Positions 24,201 to 37,500 of a DNA stretch of 64,000 bases are shown here, piece after piece. This DNA is from Sarcocystis neurona (taxonomy: Eukaryota; Apicomplexa; Conoidasida; Eucoccidiorida; Sarcocystidae). Within the stretch, counting starts at the first letter, position 1; each line of letters starts with the position of its first letter. The notes beneath the pieces were generated by a model that saw nothing but the letters and a program-made list of their open reading frames with translations, was not told the DNA's origin and did not search any database. Both the position numbers and the translations under genes were made by a program. Where the stretch lies: positions 812,472 through 876,471 of the forward strand of contig KL647300.1 in NCBI GenBank assembly GCA_000727475.1, in the 5' to 3' direction.

Positions 24201-27200
24201 AAACTATTATTTGGAGGAGAGCATTCATCGAAACATCTTCTATTGGGGCACGCGTCCCTTGAGCTCCGAGGAAGATAGAGTACTTTTGAAATACTGCACG
24301 AGACTATGGTCACCACATCTTTGGATGAGTAACTTCCGCCGCAACACCATGCACCATGTATGTATGTGTATATATAGAATCCGCCAGCATCTAAGAAACC
24401 TTCATTGTAATAGCGTAGAGACACCAGTCAGTCTTACCCCGACTAAGCAACGAAATCTGACGCACGAGTTTTTCTCGCTGCACACTGAAGTAATGAGGGC
24501 CCAAGTCGCACAGGAGAAGGTCACCGGGTCGTATCGAAACTCCCGGTACCGACGTGAGTACGTAGTGCGGCCAGCCGTTGACGTAGACCTGCGATCATAG
24601 GTATACAAATATGTGGTGGCGTTATGCAGTCAAGAAGGGGAAAATCGTATGTAAAAACGTCTATGTAGCGACGTTTGTGAGCAACTACAGTGGGAACGGA
24701 CACGCTTGCGTGTTCCTTCAAGAGCTTTCCACGGTAAGTTGCGTGGAGGCGGGTCACGTGTGGGGAAGGGACACAAACGCAGCCTTCCGTTAAGACCTGT
24801 GAGTCTTTTCTTGCGCTGAGCTCAAAGAGACGTGAGGCGACGCGTTCGTCACACCCTGGATCAGCGCGCACATGTGTTGCAGGCAGTAGAATGACTGAGG
24901 CTTTCTGAACATGCAAATTTGTCGGAGCGCAAGTAATGAGAAGAAGCAGCACTGCACACCTGCACCTGCTCACCGCATGAAGCTCACAATTCTGCTGCAT
25001 GTTGAGTGGTTCCCGTGTATCGTAACGCGGTAGCTGGAAGTGCCTCACGAAAGCCGGCAGACTGCATCTGCGTCTTGTACGAAGTACGAACTGCCCGGCG
25101 GCCGGCAGCACCAAGCGCTTCTTGTGAAAAAAGCAGCATCCGTCCTCTTCGGTTTGGGCTTCAGTGTTGGGAAAACACTCGTTCACGCCAGAAATTCCGA
25201 GGGGCGGGTGTAGTGGAGAGCTAGATTTACTAGTAGACGCAGGAAAGTTGCAATGTTTTAAAGGTTGCTCCCCAACGCAGCAGTGATCACAGTGGCAGGC
25301 GGCCATCTCAGATGATGCGGAACCGCTGCAGGAAAAAGCCGTTTCTGTGCCCGGTAAAATACCTGAACCGACAAGGAAGGCCACAAGCCGTAGGAGACGC
25401 CGAAATTCTGCAGATGTTTTTGGTCTTGTCTGCGTTAGCGTTCGGTATCAGAAAAGTTATCAGTGGTATCCGTAAAGGAGTGTCGAAGGAAGATATAGGC
25501 TTCAACGTACGATAAGTGAAGCGTGTGTCGAGAGAAGTCTCTTCATCATCTGCAGGTAAGAAGTTTTCGATGTAGAGGTGATGATAGCATGCTTCCGAGC
25601 CATCACTCAACTGCGACACAAGACTGTATGTCATCACTTTGAAGGTGGCATCCTTCTGCTGTCCTCCATCCTCTCAGTTGCTGCGAACCTCGACATATGC
25701 AAGCAGCACGCCGGGAGACACGTGCACAACGATCCCGAGATTTACAATTTAACTTCGACATAGCTGCTGAATCGTTTCACGAAGTGGGGGCAGCCTTTAC
25801 ACGTAGTGTCTGGCGACAACACACCTTCTAACGCTTCGGAGCAGAACTCTACTCGCACTTCAGCCGTGTCGCACACTTTGTCGCGCTCTGCCTTCAGCAG
25901 CTCAGGAACCACACTGCAATTTGGAGAATTGAGAGATGATTGTGCGTCATGTTGCACGTCCTGAAGATCGACAACTTCTCCAAGGAGTTCTCCAAACACC
26001 TGGGGAGTCTGAAGAAGAGAAAAAGTAGAAACGAGCACGTTAGCATTGTTCGACTTATTTCAATTCGGTGGGAACTACTGCATTTTGCAGATGGACAGTG
26101 GTTGCAGCAATGAAAAAATCGTCGATAACGAAAAAGCGTATCGAGGGAAATAAGTCTTTGGATATTTGTTTTGCCTTTCTCTGGGCACAGCTCGCCTAGG
26201 GGACAACTGCCACGTACTGTGTGAGAAGCGTATATTGGTCCGGCGGATTTACTGTAGCGAAGCGCGATGCACTGGAAAAGTGGGGGTGTGGAGAGGCGAA
26301 GAGGGTGCTCAGGGTCGTCTATTTTGACCAGTTCAAGCCGCGAGTCGACCCTGCTGTGACATATGCAGTTCAACAAACTGCACTCGAGGGCGTACGGAAC
26401 ACTTTGGCCGTTGAATAGTCGTTGAGCACGGGGAGGGGCACAAGGATGAGTTACGTGGACTGGTAGCGTCGCTGCGTCTCGCCTCTGTTTGCAAGGGATG
26501 CTCTCAGTCCCACCAGCGAAGAGTGTAGGTGACGTTTCCTGCAGAAGTGTTACCCTCTCATCATGATCACGTTCCACATTCCTTGATTCCCGCTCTCTCC
26601 TCTTACATTTGACGCGAGGTAGCAGCGTGGGACTGCTAATACGGTGTAAGTTGTAGGTAGATAGACAGGAAAATTCAAGCGAATCTTGACAATAATCAAG
26701 CGGTGCGCGAGGAGGAGTTGGGTGCTCGTTGCTTTCTGTGGCTCGCGCTCCGCGTCCACAGAGAATGCCTGTTCCTGCACTCTCCACATGCAGCTCGTTT
26801 ATGCGAAAAACAAGAGGACAGACGGGTTGGCGACTGTGAAATTCCCCGTCTGAGCCTGCTTTTGCCTTCTGTAAGTCGTAGCCACATTCAGAAAATGTTC
26901 CTGCTGTGTAACGCATGGATATTTCACTAAGCGCGCAGATCGAATAATGCGACTGAAGCCTGAGTGACTCGTCCAAATTATACCTTTTTATGTCGGCTAC
27001 TGCCTTGTGAACGGCACACGCACCTGTACCTCTTAACGCTCCACACTCGCAAGAGCATGTATCTGCATCGAGAAAATTGCGCTGGAGAAACGTAATTCCA
27101 AGTAGCCATCGATCACTCCCAGTGGGATAAGTGTATACCACGTACGGCGCAGCGGGTGTGGAGTCAACCTGAGAGTTACTTCGGACGTCCGATGTCGTCG

Positions 27201-27426
27201 CGGGCGTCTTCGTTGAGCCGCAACTTTCAACTAGTTTAGAAGCGGCGGGCACACAGTAATAGTTTGACAAGGTATTTATCGGTTCCACGTGAAAGCCTGC
27301 ACTCGTACAGCGACAAATCATATGGAGGCACGCGTTAACCCTCAGGACAGTTGGACTGGCCAAGTGTTGGCGTACAAGAGGTTTACGCCCGGTGTGTAAG
27401 GGCCATTCGACTCCTAGTTTCTGCAT
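18259..27426 (-). CDS. Large PHD-finger protein with Gln-rich C-terminal domain (putative chromatin factor)
   Basis: The 3' half chains in phase: about 23810-23378, 22667-22393, 22349-22228, 22171-21156, 20942-18259 (stop). Zinc-finger ligands are split between exons. CQECFEHRHPGTC ends the 23378 exon, and RCCVCNSLFHATC plus GWTCHFC lie in the next, giving a C4HC3-like PHD pattern; such fingers usually read histone H3 tails (family knowledge). The last exon (894 residues) is rich in Gln, Ser, His and Pro, with no domain seen. Donors include GTGAGT, GTATGT and GTAAGG; the 20943 acceptor follows TCTGTTTCCTGTACAG. Upstream minus-strand coding at 27426-25894, about 26011-25760, 25637-25308, 25384-24521 and about 24108-24012 probably supplies the N-terminus, but those joins and the start codon are unresolved, and two genes are possible. 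The introns at 22350-22392 and 22172-22227 are 43 and 56 nt. Confidence 0.6.
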
Positions 27427-27637
27427 TATGAAAATTGTTCGATCGTTCCCGGCTCAGAGCTTCCGTTTGACAAGAAATTAAGCACGACGGGGTCCACAAT
27501 TTCTACAGGAGACGCCGCCGCGCATGGTGGGGACTCTACTGAAAAAGTCAGGTCCAAACACAGAGCGTCACGGTACAAAGCTCGACATGTAGAGCTTTGG
27601 TCGTGAACTGTAATAAAGCTGCAGGAGTAGGAGAGCA

Positions 27638-27733
27638 CCTAAAGAGGAAAAAAGAGCTGGTTTGATCCGAACTTTTTGTCCTTATTAAGAGGAAAAAAGA
27701 GCGGGTTTGATCCGAACTTTTTGTCCTTATTCG
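27638..27733. repeat. Near-perfect tandem duplication, unit about 46 nt
   Basis: AGAGGAAAAAAGAGC followed by GGTTTGATCCGAACTTTTTG and TCCTTATT occurs twice in succession with one T/G change. The high identity implies a recent event. It lies between minus-strand coding pieces and has no clear role. Confidence 0.85.
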
Positions 27734-27784
27734 ACCCAAGAAGGCTTCAAAATAAGGGAATCCCAAGACATGGTCTCTTTTTTT

Positions 27785-28084
27785 TTACAGAGAACGCAAG
27801 ACAAAAGATGGTAGAAGACCACCGATGACCAAGCGCAGCGAACTGCCTTTTTCTACATGGAGCCGGACAGGCGACCCACACCAAGCTGTCTCTACTGCTT
27901 GGTGGAGAAATGCAGCGTCAGTGACTTCACAGTATGTGTAAGGCTCAAAGGGGTGCCACTGGGAGGCAGCAGACACAATCAGCGGTGGTGATCGTACAGT
28001 CTGTCCAGGCCAACATGACGCAACGAAAGTCCAGAGTGCCGAAGGCGATGACCGAACGCAGGGCTGGAACTCAGTTGCTGCCAA
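27785..28084 (-). CDS. Putative coding exon, unknown protein
   Basis: A 99-residue open frame begins at an ATG (MAATEFQPCVRSSPSALW) and contains balanced, protein-like sequence (FEPYTYCEVTDAAFLHQAVE; GSPVRLHVEKGSSLRLVIGG). It could be a first exon of the large minus-strand gene to its left, since strand and order agree, or a separate small gene. The donor near its end was not fixed. No family recognised. Confidence 0.35.
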   Translation of the reverse strand: MAATEFQPCVRSSPSALWTFVASCWPGQTVRSPPLIVSAASQWHPFEPYTYCEVTDAAFLHQAVETAWCGSPVRLHVEKGSSLRLVIGGLLPSFVLRSL

Positions 28085-29067
28085 CGAACAAGTATTCGAT
28101 CGTTAATCACAGCAGTTATGCAAAGGTTGCGGAAGGAAATGACACGTGCTAGTCTTGAAAGTAGCGCAAGCTCTTTCTGACGGGACAGACATGACACAAC
28201 ATGAATTGAAATCGCTGCACGTGAAATATCACAGGCCGTTGCGTGTACAGCTCCTGTCTTTGTAACTACTTACATACACAAAGGTAATGGAAAGAATTAA
28301 CAGAAGATTCTAATACAGCTCTACGACCACGATGGTCTAGCGTCTCCTGGAGCAGCCCCGACAACGGGGTGCGACAATGCGCCCTCACGCGGAGATCACT
28401 TGGACTGTATGTACGCTTAAACCACTGCCTTTTGCGAGCAACGGAGCTCACGTGCTTCTTCTACCAAATGTCAGGCGGACTCTAAAAGTGGTTACTTTTC
28501 TGGTTTTGCCTCGGCCCGTTAGCTTTGTGCCGCAAGTTGTACAATACGTTTATAGGAACCCACAAAAGTAATGCAAAATGAAAGTAAAAAAAGAAATGCC
28601 GAACGAAGGCCCGAAATAAAATGCTCCAGTATACGCAGTGCTGCTCTACGACGACCGCGAACACCACAAACACGTTTTGTTTTGGTTTCATGCATGACTC
28701 AAGACGTCTTTTTTTGGAAAAGGACCCAAGTGCCTTAGAGCCTACACATACCTGCTTATTTCGTCTTTGTCCACGTTGATTGACATATTCCGTCATCGAA
28801 AGTTACTCCTGTACGTCGTATCCAGAACAGTTGTAAAGGTAAGCAAACATGTTCTTTGCATGTATCATTCACGCTGTGTCGTTTCTTTACTGGTACTATC
28901 CTTCGGAAGTGTATGTTATGCCACTTGTGTTGAAGCCCCACGCCGTGACACGCCACGTAGGTTGAGCTTCGCACGTTTGTGTTACCGTTATACACGTGAG
29001 CTGTTTCGCTTGTCCGCTACCACGTGGCGAGCACTAAGTTCACGTAGAGTTCAGTATTCGGAAGCCT

Positions 29068-30256
29068 ATGAGGAGCACGATTTTTTGCACTCTTCCTGTT
29101 ACTGGCTGCTCGAAGCACTGTACAGCACGAACCACCGTTTCGGCTGATGACTCTTTGATCAGGACCTGCCTATTTTCAGTCGTCTGCGCCGAAGATGTGG
29201 AACACGGCACCATGGTCTACGAAACAGGAACATTCGGCATTCAGCAGTAAGTAAACTTATGTGCGTCGACCGTGGTAAGGTGAACCTTTCTTTGATGCTC
29301 CCTCTACTATCACAGCCGCACTGGAAAGACGGCACACCGCAGTCAGTCTGGAGACCCTGCGGGCCTTCTGTCGGAGGAAAAGTGCGGCTGCAGAGACAGA
29401 GTCACCAGAGTGAGCTTCGGAACATCAGCTTTTTGCAGTGTGCTGAAACAATCTCAATGCAGACCACGTCAAGACCCAGCCACAAAGGCCGAAAATCCTC
29501 AGGATGCAGTGCAGAGTTGTGTCCGTAAGCTATAATTGCCCAATGGCGTATTCTTCTCTACCGGCGAAGAAGAAGTCGCTTCACAGGGGATGCATTCCTC
29601 TCCGGGAACGAATTTAGACCGCAAGCCAAAGCTCACTGCGAGGCCGCATGTACAGTGACTGATGTGGACTGGGATATGACGGGTGGCCCCGCTGTCTACG
29701 GATGTTCCTCAGTGGAAACTTCATCCTCGCCATTCGAGGAAGCACGGAACAAGGTTGGGTGTATGACTCCCTAGGACACAAAATCACGATGTACAAGCCT
29801 TTTCAGCTGGAACCGCCTGCTGCCGCGCGTGCCCGTGGGCCACCTCCGAAAGGGAAGCCGACTCTAGTTGCAGACATGACAAAAATTGAGTTGGAACGGA
29901 TGGAGGCACCAGAGGTATTACTCTATAAACCCTTCCCCGACAATCATATGCAAACATGTGGGGTGCACCTGAGCCAGGTGTTGTCTGCTCGCCTGCAGAA
30001 GATGGAAAGCGACATCGAGCAAATAGTTCAGAAGCTGAACGACTTACCCACGTCTGCTGACATGGAAAGCTTGAAGCAGACTCTTGAAAGCCAGGGGCGG
30101 GTGCTGAAAATTCTCCTTGAAGGTTCACGTGAAATGTTTACGCAGCTGTCGGAGACTATTCCACATCGTCAGAACCCCGCTACTGAACATTACGAACTGC
30201 AAAGTAGCACGAGATTTTATGACGATGTTTCTGATGGACCTCTACCAGGATGGTAG
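29068..30256 (+). CDS. Putative multi-exon protein with C-terminal coiled coil
   Basis: The firm part is 29702-30256 (ATG to TAG), 184 residues. It opens with SGNFILAIRGSTEQGWVYDS, has a Pro/Ala/Arg linker, and then a probable coiled coil (VLSARLQKMESDIEQIVQKL through about residue 140) and an acidic end (FYDDVSDGPLPGW). Two upstream pieces look coding: one ending at 29245 with a GTAAGT donor (YETGTFGIQ), and one from 29313 after a CTATCACAG acceptor to a CCGTAAGC donor near 29528. Their phase does not connect to 29702 without another exon. The ATG at 29702 may be the true start or lie inside an exon. No family recognised. Confidence 0.45.
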
Positions 30257-31485
30257 AACCTAAGGAAGGCAGAGGGCTCAACACGGTAAATACTCACAAT
30301 ATTTTCTGCAGTGGGTAGAGTGCGAGCTCCGTTCCTGAGTACGTCAGGAAAAATGTTTTATGCCTTCGCGAAGCGTCAACGACTGCCTTCAAGTGTTCTT
30401 CTTTACAGAGTAGCGTGGCCGCTACAATGGAGCGCCGGTGTAAAATGTGGACACCAAAAGCATTGGGCTACGTCCAGCGCTGTAAAGAATTTCAGGAACG
30501 GCAGACACATTATTTGAGCTCTCCGTTTTGCCGCAGTTGACCTTTGCCGTTAGTATTGCCTTTGTTTCCACGGCGAACGTACTACTTTACTCTGCATCTA
30601 TGGGAAGGACCATGCACGGGATAGCACAATCGTGGTGCAGTTACGGGTAATGACTATGTGTGTCGACTACTGGTACATCTTTAGAAATACAGTACTTTTC
30701 ACACGCTGGGAATAGGAGCATCGTGCCGTCAAGACATTTTCTCCGTGTAACGGCGTTTTCGATGAGGAGAAATCATCAGGTCTGGCTGTAAACCTTTTCG
30801 TTTCCTTTTTTCGCATTTCGAGACGTCACACCTACGCGCAGGTCACTTCAAGAAAAGGAAAAACTTTCTAGCTATGAAGTGTTTCATAAAGCCCGCAGTC
30901 AGAACCTGCGGCGTTTTGTGCACCTGCTTCCCCTTCGCCAATTCTGGGACGCCGCCGCGAGGAAATCTCGCATCCGTGCGCACACGTTCTTTGAATTTAC
31001 AAGCAATACTGTAGTATTATGATTCCAACAGAGGATTCTGTCAGTGTCTACGAGCATAACGCAACTACGCTGCGAGGGCAATATCAGGAGTCTCAGCGTA
31101 TTCGCCACCAAAATGTAACTGAGCTGCTGCACCGTAGGACAATCTTTTGCCGCGATTCCCTAGGGATATCCAGCGGGAAGTCGCTTTGGTGATTGTTAAT
31201 TGGGATTGTTCACTCATGTCGCACGACGGTGAACAAGGAGGAGCACTGCCACGACAGATTAAAAATGCTTACAGTTGGACACTGGTCTCGTTCAAAACCT
31301 CTCTGTATTAGTATAAACGCACAACTTGCGAACCACAGCGATTTGAAATGCGCCGGTGGAGTCGCAAGTTTGACTTTTTCTGTGCGTTGCTTGTTACATG
31401 TTGCCCAGTACCAGCTTCTCAGTCACGAGTTGCGCTGTGACAAAAGTAAGTTTTCAAGACGCGGATAGCTCGCAACGTCAGCTGC

Positions 31486-31525
31486 TAAAGCCGTAAATCT
31501 TCTAATCGCTTGATTCACGGCTTTA
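31486..31525. repeat. Perfect 9-bp inverted repeat
   Basis: TAAAGCCGT (31486-31494) pairs with ACGGCTTTA (31517-31525) across a 22-nt loop, immediately before the 31532-31650 tandem repeat. It may be a hairpin or a decayed mobile-element end; no transposase is nearby. Confidence 0.6.
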
Positions 31526-31531
31526 AGAAGA

Positions 31532-31650
31532 AGGATAACTGCAGTTCGTCTCCCTAAGTCTTTCAAAAGTGTAAGAGGGACATTCTAGAAGTGGCATAAC
31601 TGCGGTTCGTCTCCCTAAATCTTTCAAGGGGGTAAGAGGGACTTTCTAAC
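31532..31650. repeat. Two-copy tandem repeat, unit about 61 nt
   Basis: GATAACTGCAGTTCGTCTCC plus CTAAGTCTTTCAA and GTAAGAGGGAC is repeated as CATAACTGCGGTTCGTCTCC plus CTAAATCTTTCAA and GTAAGAGGGAC, with a few substitutions. Non-coding. Confidence 0.8.
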
Positions 31651-34513
31651 CATGTGCGCCGGGGCAACAACACTTGTACTACTTCCCCTCACAATTTGAA
31701 TTTTGTCAATGTGCATCCGAAGGGTGATACTTGCTGCTCATAAAGCAGTTATTAAAACGAGCGCGACTACCACATAGCGTCGACGCGTATCTGTTGGAAC
31801 ATCCTGGGTGCTCGACGTAGGGAACTTGGTCCATTGTAGAACAGAGCGGCCGCTGGGTTCCGAGCGCGCAGAAGAAATATGCAACTCAAGTACTACCGTA
31901 CGAGGGGGACGGTAGCGGGGTGTCTGGAATTGGAACGATCTGCTGTACCAGTCGCACGATAGCGACTGTCTACAACGTGAAGTAGCTGCTACACGTATCG
32001 CAAGGTGTCTGTGACGGGGTACCACAGGGTTCATCTTCAAGTGCACTTGTGGACGACATAGCAGTTGTGCTAGAGTGCTGGCGGTCAGTACGTGCCAAGT
32101 CACGGAGACTGTGACTGTGGAGTGCGGACTGCGTCACAAGGATCTCCGCTTGTCGCGCACCGGTAAACCACGGTAGGGCACGTGTGCTGCAAGAAGGGCT
32201 GTGTGCAACCGCAGCGCGAAATTCGAGAGAGATAAATTATTACTACGACAGCGGTGTAAAATATTACGTCAAATATAACAGAAATGGAGCCAGTTGTCCT
32301 TCTACGTGGCCACGCGTTGTTGTTCGGCGTGTGTTAGTATGGAGCAGAAAAGTACGGTTGCTCAAGGATTATCGTGAAGATCGCGAAGGAAAGCGACGGA
32401 GATCAGGATGCCGCGTGAGCTAGCCGATTCAGGAGAAAGGGCTTTCTGGTAAATGAAACTGGTGCCGTTCGTCCAAAGTCTTAGACACAGTCATTCCCGC
32501 AGGTGGCACGATGTCTTCTTCAATTCCTACCAGTTCTACTGGCGAGTATTACTGTCACAGCCTGAGGTAGTGGCGCATGTGCACACACCACTCTTGACTT
32601 TATGGTACTCTCCCAGGTCAAACTCTCTGTCTACAAGAGTTTTGTCGCCCAGACTACTTTTAGAAGCTGGAGGGAGGACAGAGAATGCGGTTGCGTGTAC
32701 AATTAGAGGCGATAATACCAGCCGCATCTGAAGACACCCATGTCTGAAGGCGGCGAGATACACACGAGCGTACATTTCCAAGTAATACCCTCGGGCTGGA
32801 TGGTGGAGTACAGCGGGAGTACGAACGTTGGGGAGCTCGTCCAGTGCACCGCATTGCAACAATTACGCTATCCGTAAACACCGTTGATCGTCGTGGAAAT
32901 GTGTCTAGACATTCTTACATCCAGAAGGCGGAGAATTGTCACGTGTCGGAGCACGTTCGCGAGAAAACTGGACTCCCCATCAAGGGCAGCAGTGACTGCA
33001 CCTGACGCGTACATTTAACACGTCCTTCTGAGAATCACCGCTACTGACTGAGGCGTACTGCCTCCAGAGTTACCGAGCGCGTACATCGCGTCTTCGTAGA
33101 CGCGCGATGCATTACAGAGACTGCAACTTCGGCAACGTATACTCGTGCGCCGCAACACGACGACTCTCTATTTTGGCAAGGTGGATGTGCCGCGGCTTAT
33201 TCCCATAAAATGCAACTGAAGTGGCGAAATGTAACTGTGCTTCGGTTGAGCTAGTCAGCTGGGTACCACGGGCTGGCTGCACGACGTGCCGCACGCGTCT
33301 AGCAGAGCTGTAGTTCACGCGCAACGTGCTCTCCGGTTAGCCAGCCGGCCCCGGACACGTCGATTCTCTTCATAGATCATACACACAGAATCGACGGATG
33401 TGCTGGATGGTATTAGACCATTAAAACTAGTGTCCCTTAAATGTTGAAAGGCGTGGCCTTGTTCGCGGATGTTGCCGTTTTAAACTTCTTTCTAGATAAG
33501 CGAATGTTACGTTGTTGTGGGTGGCCCTGTCTGTCTGCATAGGGGCAGTACCACTACTTCTCTAGCCGAAAGAGTACACCGCAACACATTTGTGATTCCA
33601 ATGCTAATTCTTATAGAAACCTATTAGCTGAGGGGTAGCCACCAACCGCGAGGGGACTGTGTCCAACAACCCGCCACGGCTGCTGCCATCGTCAGCTCGT
33701 CAGAGGCAACCTGCTAATCAGCTACCGCGAAGCTACAATTGCACTTGGGTCCTTCAGTTAGTGCCGACGGAAACTTTAGTGCAAAACGGCTGCTCGTCCT
33801 TTAAACCCCTGCACAGCGTATAGAAACGCACGGCTGGACTGGGTGAACACGCACCCTCCCTTCCCCAGCCTGCATTGCAAGCCATTCAGCAAGAGCACAG
33901 TACGTACCTTTTTTGTAGTACTGTATGTGCGGACGGTATCTGCAGGGATACTCCTCCGCGCTACACATGCTGTACCCTCGAGAGAGACGGCAACAGTATG
34001 GTCTGCCCGAGGTTTCCCTGGAAGAACACTGTTGGCTGCTAAACAACGCAGACGTCAATTCACTGGATAAACGTAGCATACCGTATCAGAACAAGAGTTG
34101 AGGCGCCGGTCCGAATGCACCGCGTGCTGCTACACCACATAGAATCACCTTGCCTATGAAGCTTGTAGTCATTTCACTCGAGACTCTGAACAAGGCGTGA
34201 CCCCGTAGAGCCAGGATAATTTACCAACGCGTTCTGACCCCGAAGGAGCCCGTGTGGTTTTCCCAGAAAACGAAAAAACTTTCCTACGCATGAAATGCAG
34301 GGTGAACGTGGATGGTAGCAGTTTGATCATGGCACCTGGAGCCCGCGAAAAATAGCTCTGCTTTGCCCTGAGTTGTCCAGGCAAATGAAGTTGTAGTTGA
34401 TTGAACGTACGACGGAAGTGGTGACGCATACAGAACCGCCTTCTGGACAGAATGGCCAGGTGTAGAAACATCCCTCATTCCAAGCCCAGACTTCAGACGT
34501 ACCCGAGGTTATA

Positions 34514-37500
34514 ATGGTGCACGCCGCTCGTACATATAAGGCTACTGCACAGGCTTCAACGCCAGCTGCTGCCGGTTCAGTTTCTGCTGTCACCGGTGGT
34601 GTCCCAGATTCTATTGGTCATACCGCGTATGCTTATCCGGCGGCCGCCCGTCCGACATCAGACAAGTGGGCTGGGCGCCACCTTTCACAACACCCAGATG
34701 GGCGGACGCAACAATCTGTATATCCGGCTTCTCACCAGCTGCGCTCACATCAGAGACTCATAGGCGCACGGGTAAACCCTACCCAAGCCCCACAGCCGCA
34801 CCCCGTGTCTTTCGTTCGTCGTCAGAAGGACGACCACTCAGATGATCAGAGCCCTGCGTACACCCGTGGTTCAGTGCTGCTTCCGACAAACAAAGGCAGG
34901 GGGTTCGCACGCGGTGTGGAGCTGAAAATACAGAGGCAAGGGGCTGAATCAATCCATCGTGCCCACCATTCCCAACCACCTCAGCTGCAAACGCAAGTCA
35001 AGTGTGCCGTGAAAGGCGAATGTCGCGCAACCTTTACCAGTTCTGAATGGCGTCGAGCTCCTTGCTCGGCCTCCACAGGGCAGAGGTCGCTCAGTCCACC
35101 TTTCCTGCAGTCGTCAACGCAGGAGCGCGTAACCTTTGATACGCAGCGACGCTTCCAGCGACCCCACCGACACACCGTGCTAAGGCAGCATCTCGTCGCT
35201 CCCCAAGGACTGACTGCTCAATCCCAGAGCTTCCCCCAGGAGTACTGCATATTACAACTGCCACAGGTCAAGTCACAACACCAGCAGGGTACGCAGCAGG
35301 ACCGGATTATTAACGGGCAGCGACCCAGGATTTCACCAGACGGGGCGCAGTGCAAGAACTCTTCGCCGTACAATACTACATGGGAATGCTCATTCCTCCA
35401 GCATGCCACGCAGCGCCCAGTGTCGCTACAGGGTGAAGTGGCGCCCTGTGGAAGCTGCGAGGCACAGCAGCGGAAGAGTGGTGGGATGGAGCACCACACT
35501 TGCCACCAGCAAAGAAGTAAGTGGCTGGTCACCTTCTGCGACAAGGATGGACAAGCGCTTTTCTACGACGACACGAAATATAACAGGGCAAGGATGCCTA
35601 GTGCTAGCTGCTGTGCAGCTGCTGGGCCTCCTTGTCGGTTGACGAGTGTATGCAGAGAAAAAGAATTGCAAGGAGCTGAGTTCACTAAGTACCCTGGTAT
35701 GTTTACCACAGACATAAGAATTCCGAATACCGCGGTCGGTCAGGACCCTACGGACGCGGCGCGCATAGGGCCGCTGGATGTCCAGAAGGTTGATAATGGG
35801 CAACATGCTGTAGGATGGATAGTGACCAAGCCGATTCAAAATGCACAACGTGTCTCTGCGGCTCACACGTCGCATAGGGAGCAGTTTCCCGCTGCACCAG
35901 GACTGCAGGGAACTCTTCAACAGCGTGGTGTGCAGCTGCAGCATCAACTGCGGTTGCCTCAGCAGGCGTTAAATTGCAAAAGCAGTAACGAGATGGACGC
36001 CAGTCAGCTGGGGGCAGGAAACCTTCAACCGTGCAGGACAGTACGTGAAGAGAGCAACAGGCTAGTGCGCAGCGGCACCTACGACGAGGCCAAGAGTGAT
36101 ATGACCGCCGACGGAATTCGCTGCAGCAGTGGGATTACACGGACTTCAACTGGCGAAAAGATCGCGAGTGAAGAAGGAATGAGCCAGTGCGTAATCCCCA
36201 CTGTTGAGGACGAGCTGGAAACGGTTATCCCTGGTGACGTGGCATTGGCAACGATCTCCGAGGCAGAGGGAAAATTGCCTGCAGACGCTGCACCGAGATG
36301 CACTGCGTCACTGACGGCTGTTACCCATTGTGCAGCAGCCCGAGGACAACACGCAGGCGACAGCACTGCACTTGTACTAGCAGGCGATCGGACCACATCT
36401 ACTTCACACAGCAGAGCGACTGCCATTCAGCGGCCTCAGTCCGCCTACCAGCAAAATAATACGGATTTTCTCCTTCACCCTGCCCTGACAGAAGCGCTAC
36501 TTATCCCTTCATCAGTGGACTCTGCACGAGGAACTGCTCCCTCTGGAGAGCCTTCGTCTCTCTTGGCAGTCCATGTTGCCGTCGTCAAACCGGGGAGAAC
36601 TAGCCCCACGTGCGCCTGCGAATCGAGGGATTGCACAGAGGCAAAGCCACATGCCCTTTCGTGTGACTCTCCCCGCTGCGACGGAGTTTGTCTCCGTGCT
36701 AGCGAGACCGCAACCGTTTCGACTCACAATGGAGATACCGTAGGTCTGACTACCTTGACGCCAGAAAACGGGCCTCCCCGCAGCGCATCCAGCCCAGGAT
36801 TTCTCTCAGAAAAACTCTGCGGGATACACGGACATCGACGCATAAGGAGCATTTGCAGCAAGACGACTTCCAGCGGAAGAAGCACCGAACGCGCAGACAA
36901 CGCCGGGAATTATACCAAGACCTTTTCTCGCACAAGACCTACCTATATTACCAACAACTACAATCCCCAGACCAGCTATCCCAGCAGTCGCGTAGATCTA
37001 ACCCACAATAGACTCTTGCCCAACCGATTGAACAATCCCACCAGCCTTTGTGTGAACCGAGGCACTGAAGCGTCCGAGCAAAACAAGGAGGACACGCGCC
37101 TGATCCACGTGATACCAGATGAAAATGGCAGAGAATGTCGAAATCATCAAGGGCTTTGCAAACAGGAGACGCAACCGGTGATGTGTTTGCCTCGATCCGA
37201 GATTTTGCAGCCTTCCAGGCAGAGTGCTGTTGAACGCAGCCTGCCCTTGACGAAGGAATGTTACTACTTTAACGAGGAAACGCAGGCGCATTACAAGGAC
37301 GCTGTAAGCACAGGTGTACCTTCTGTAAATGTACTCGCTCCTTGTCCGCTTCCTCCTGAAGGTGTTGTGGTGAAAGACACGCTCACGCACTCCAGTGATG
37401 GCGCGCAGTCGCCTCTTTTACATGTAGCTTCTAGCGCTGCTGACGCAGGTGTTTGTCGAGTATCTCAACCCCGCAACGACATAACTGCTGCATCAGTACG

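Larger units (their letters stand above)
30257..34513. other. 4.3-kb gene-poor region
   Basis: No exon chain is convincing. The best isolated minus-strand frames are 32862-32536 (YYLEMYARVYLAAFRHGCLQ) and 32103-31738, which ends in a hydrophobic run (RRRYVVVALVLITAL). They could belong to one small gene, but no splice links were found. The region also holds a tandem repeat (31532-31650) and a perfect inverted repeat (31486-31525). Confidence 0.4.
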
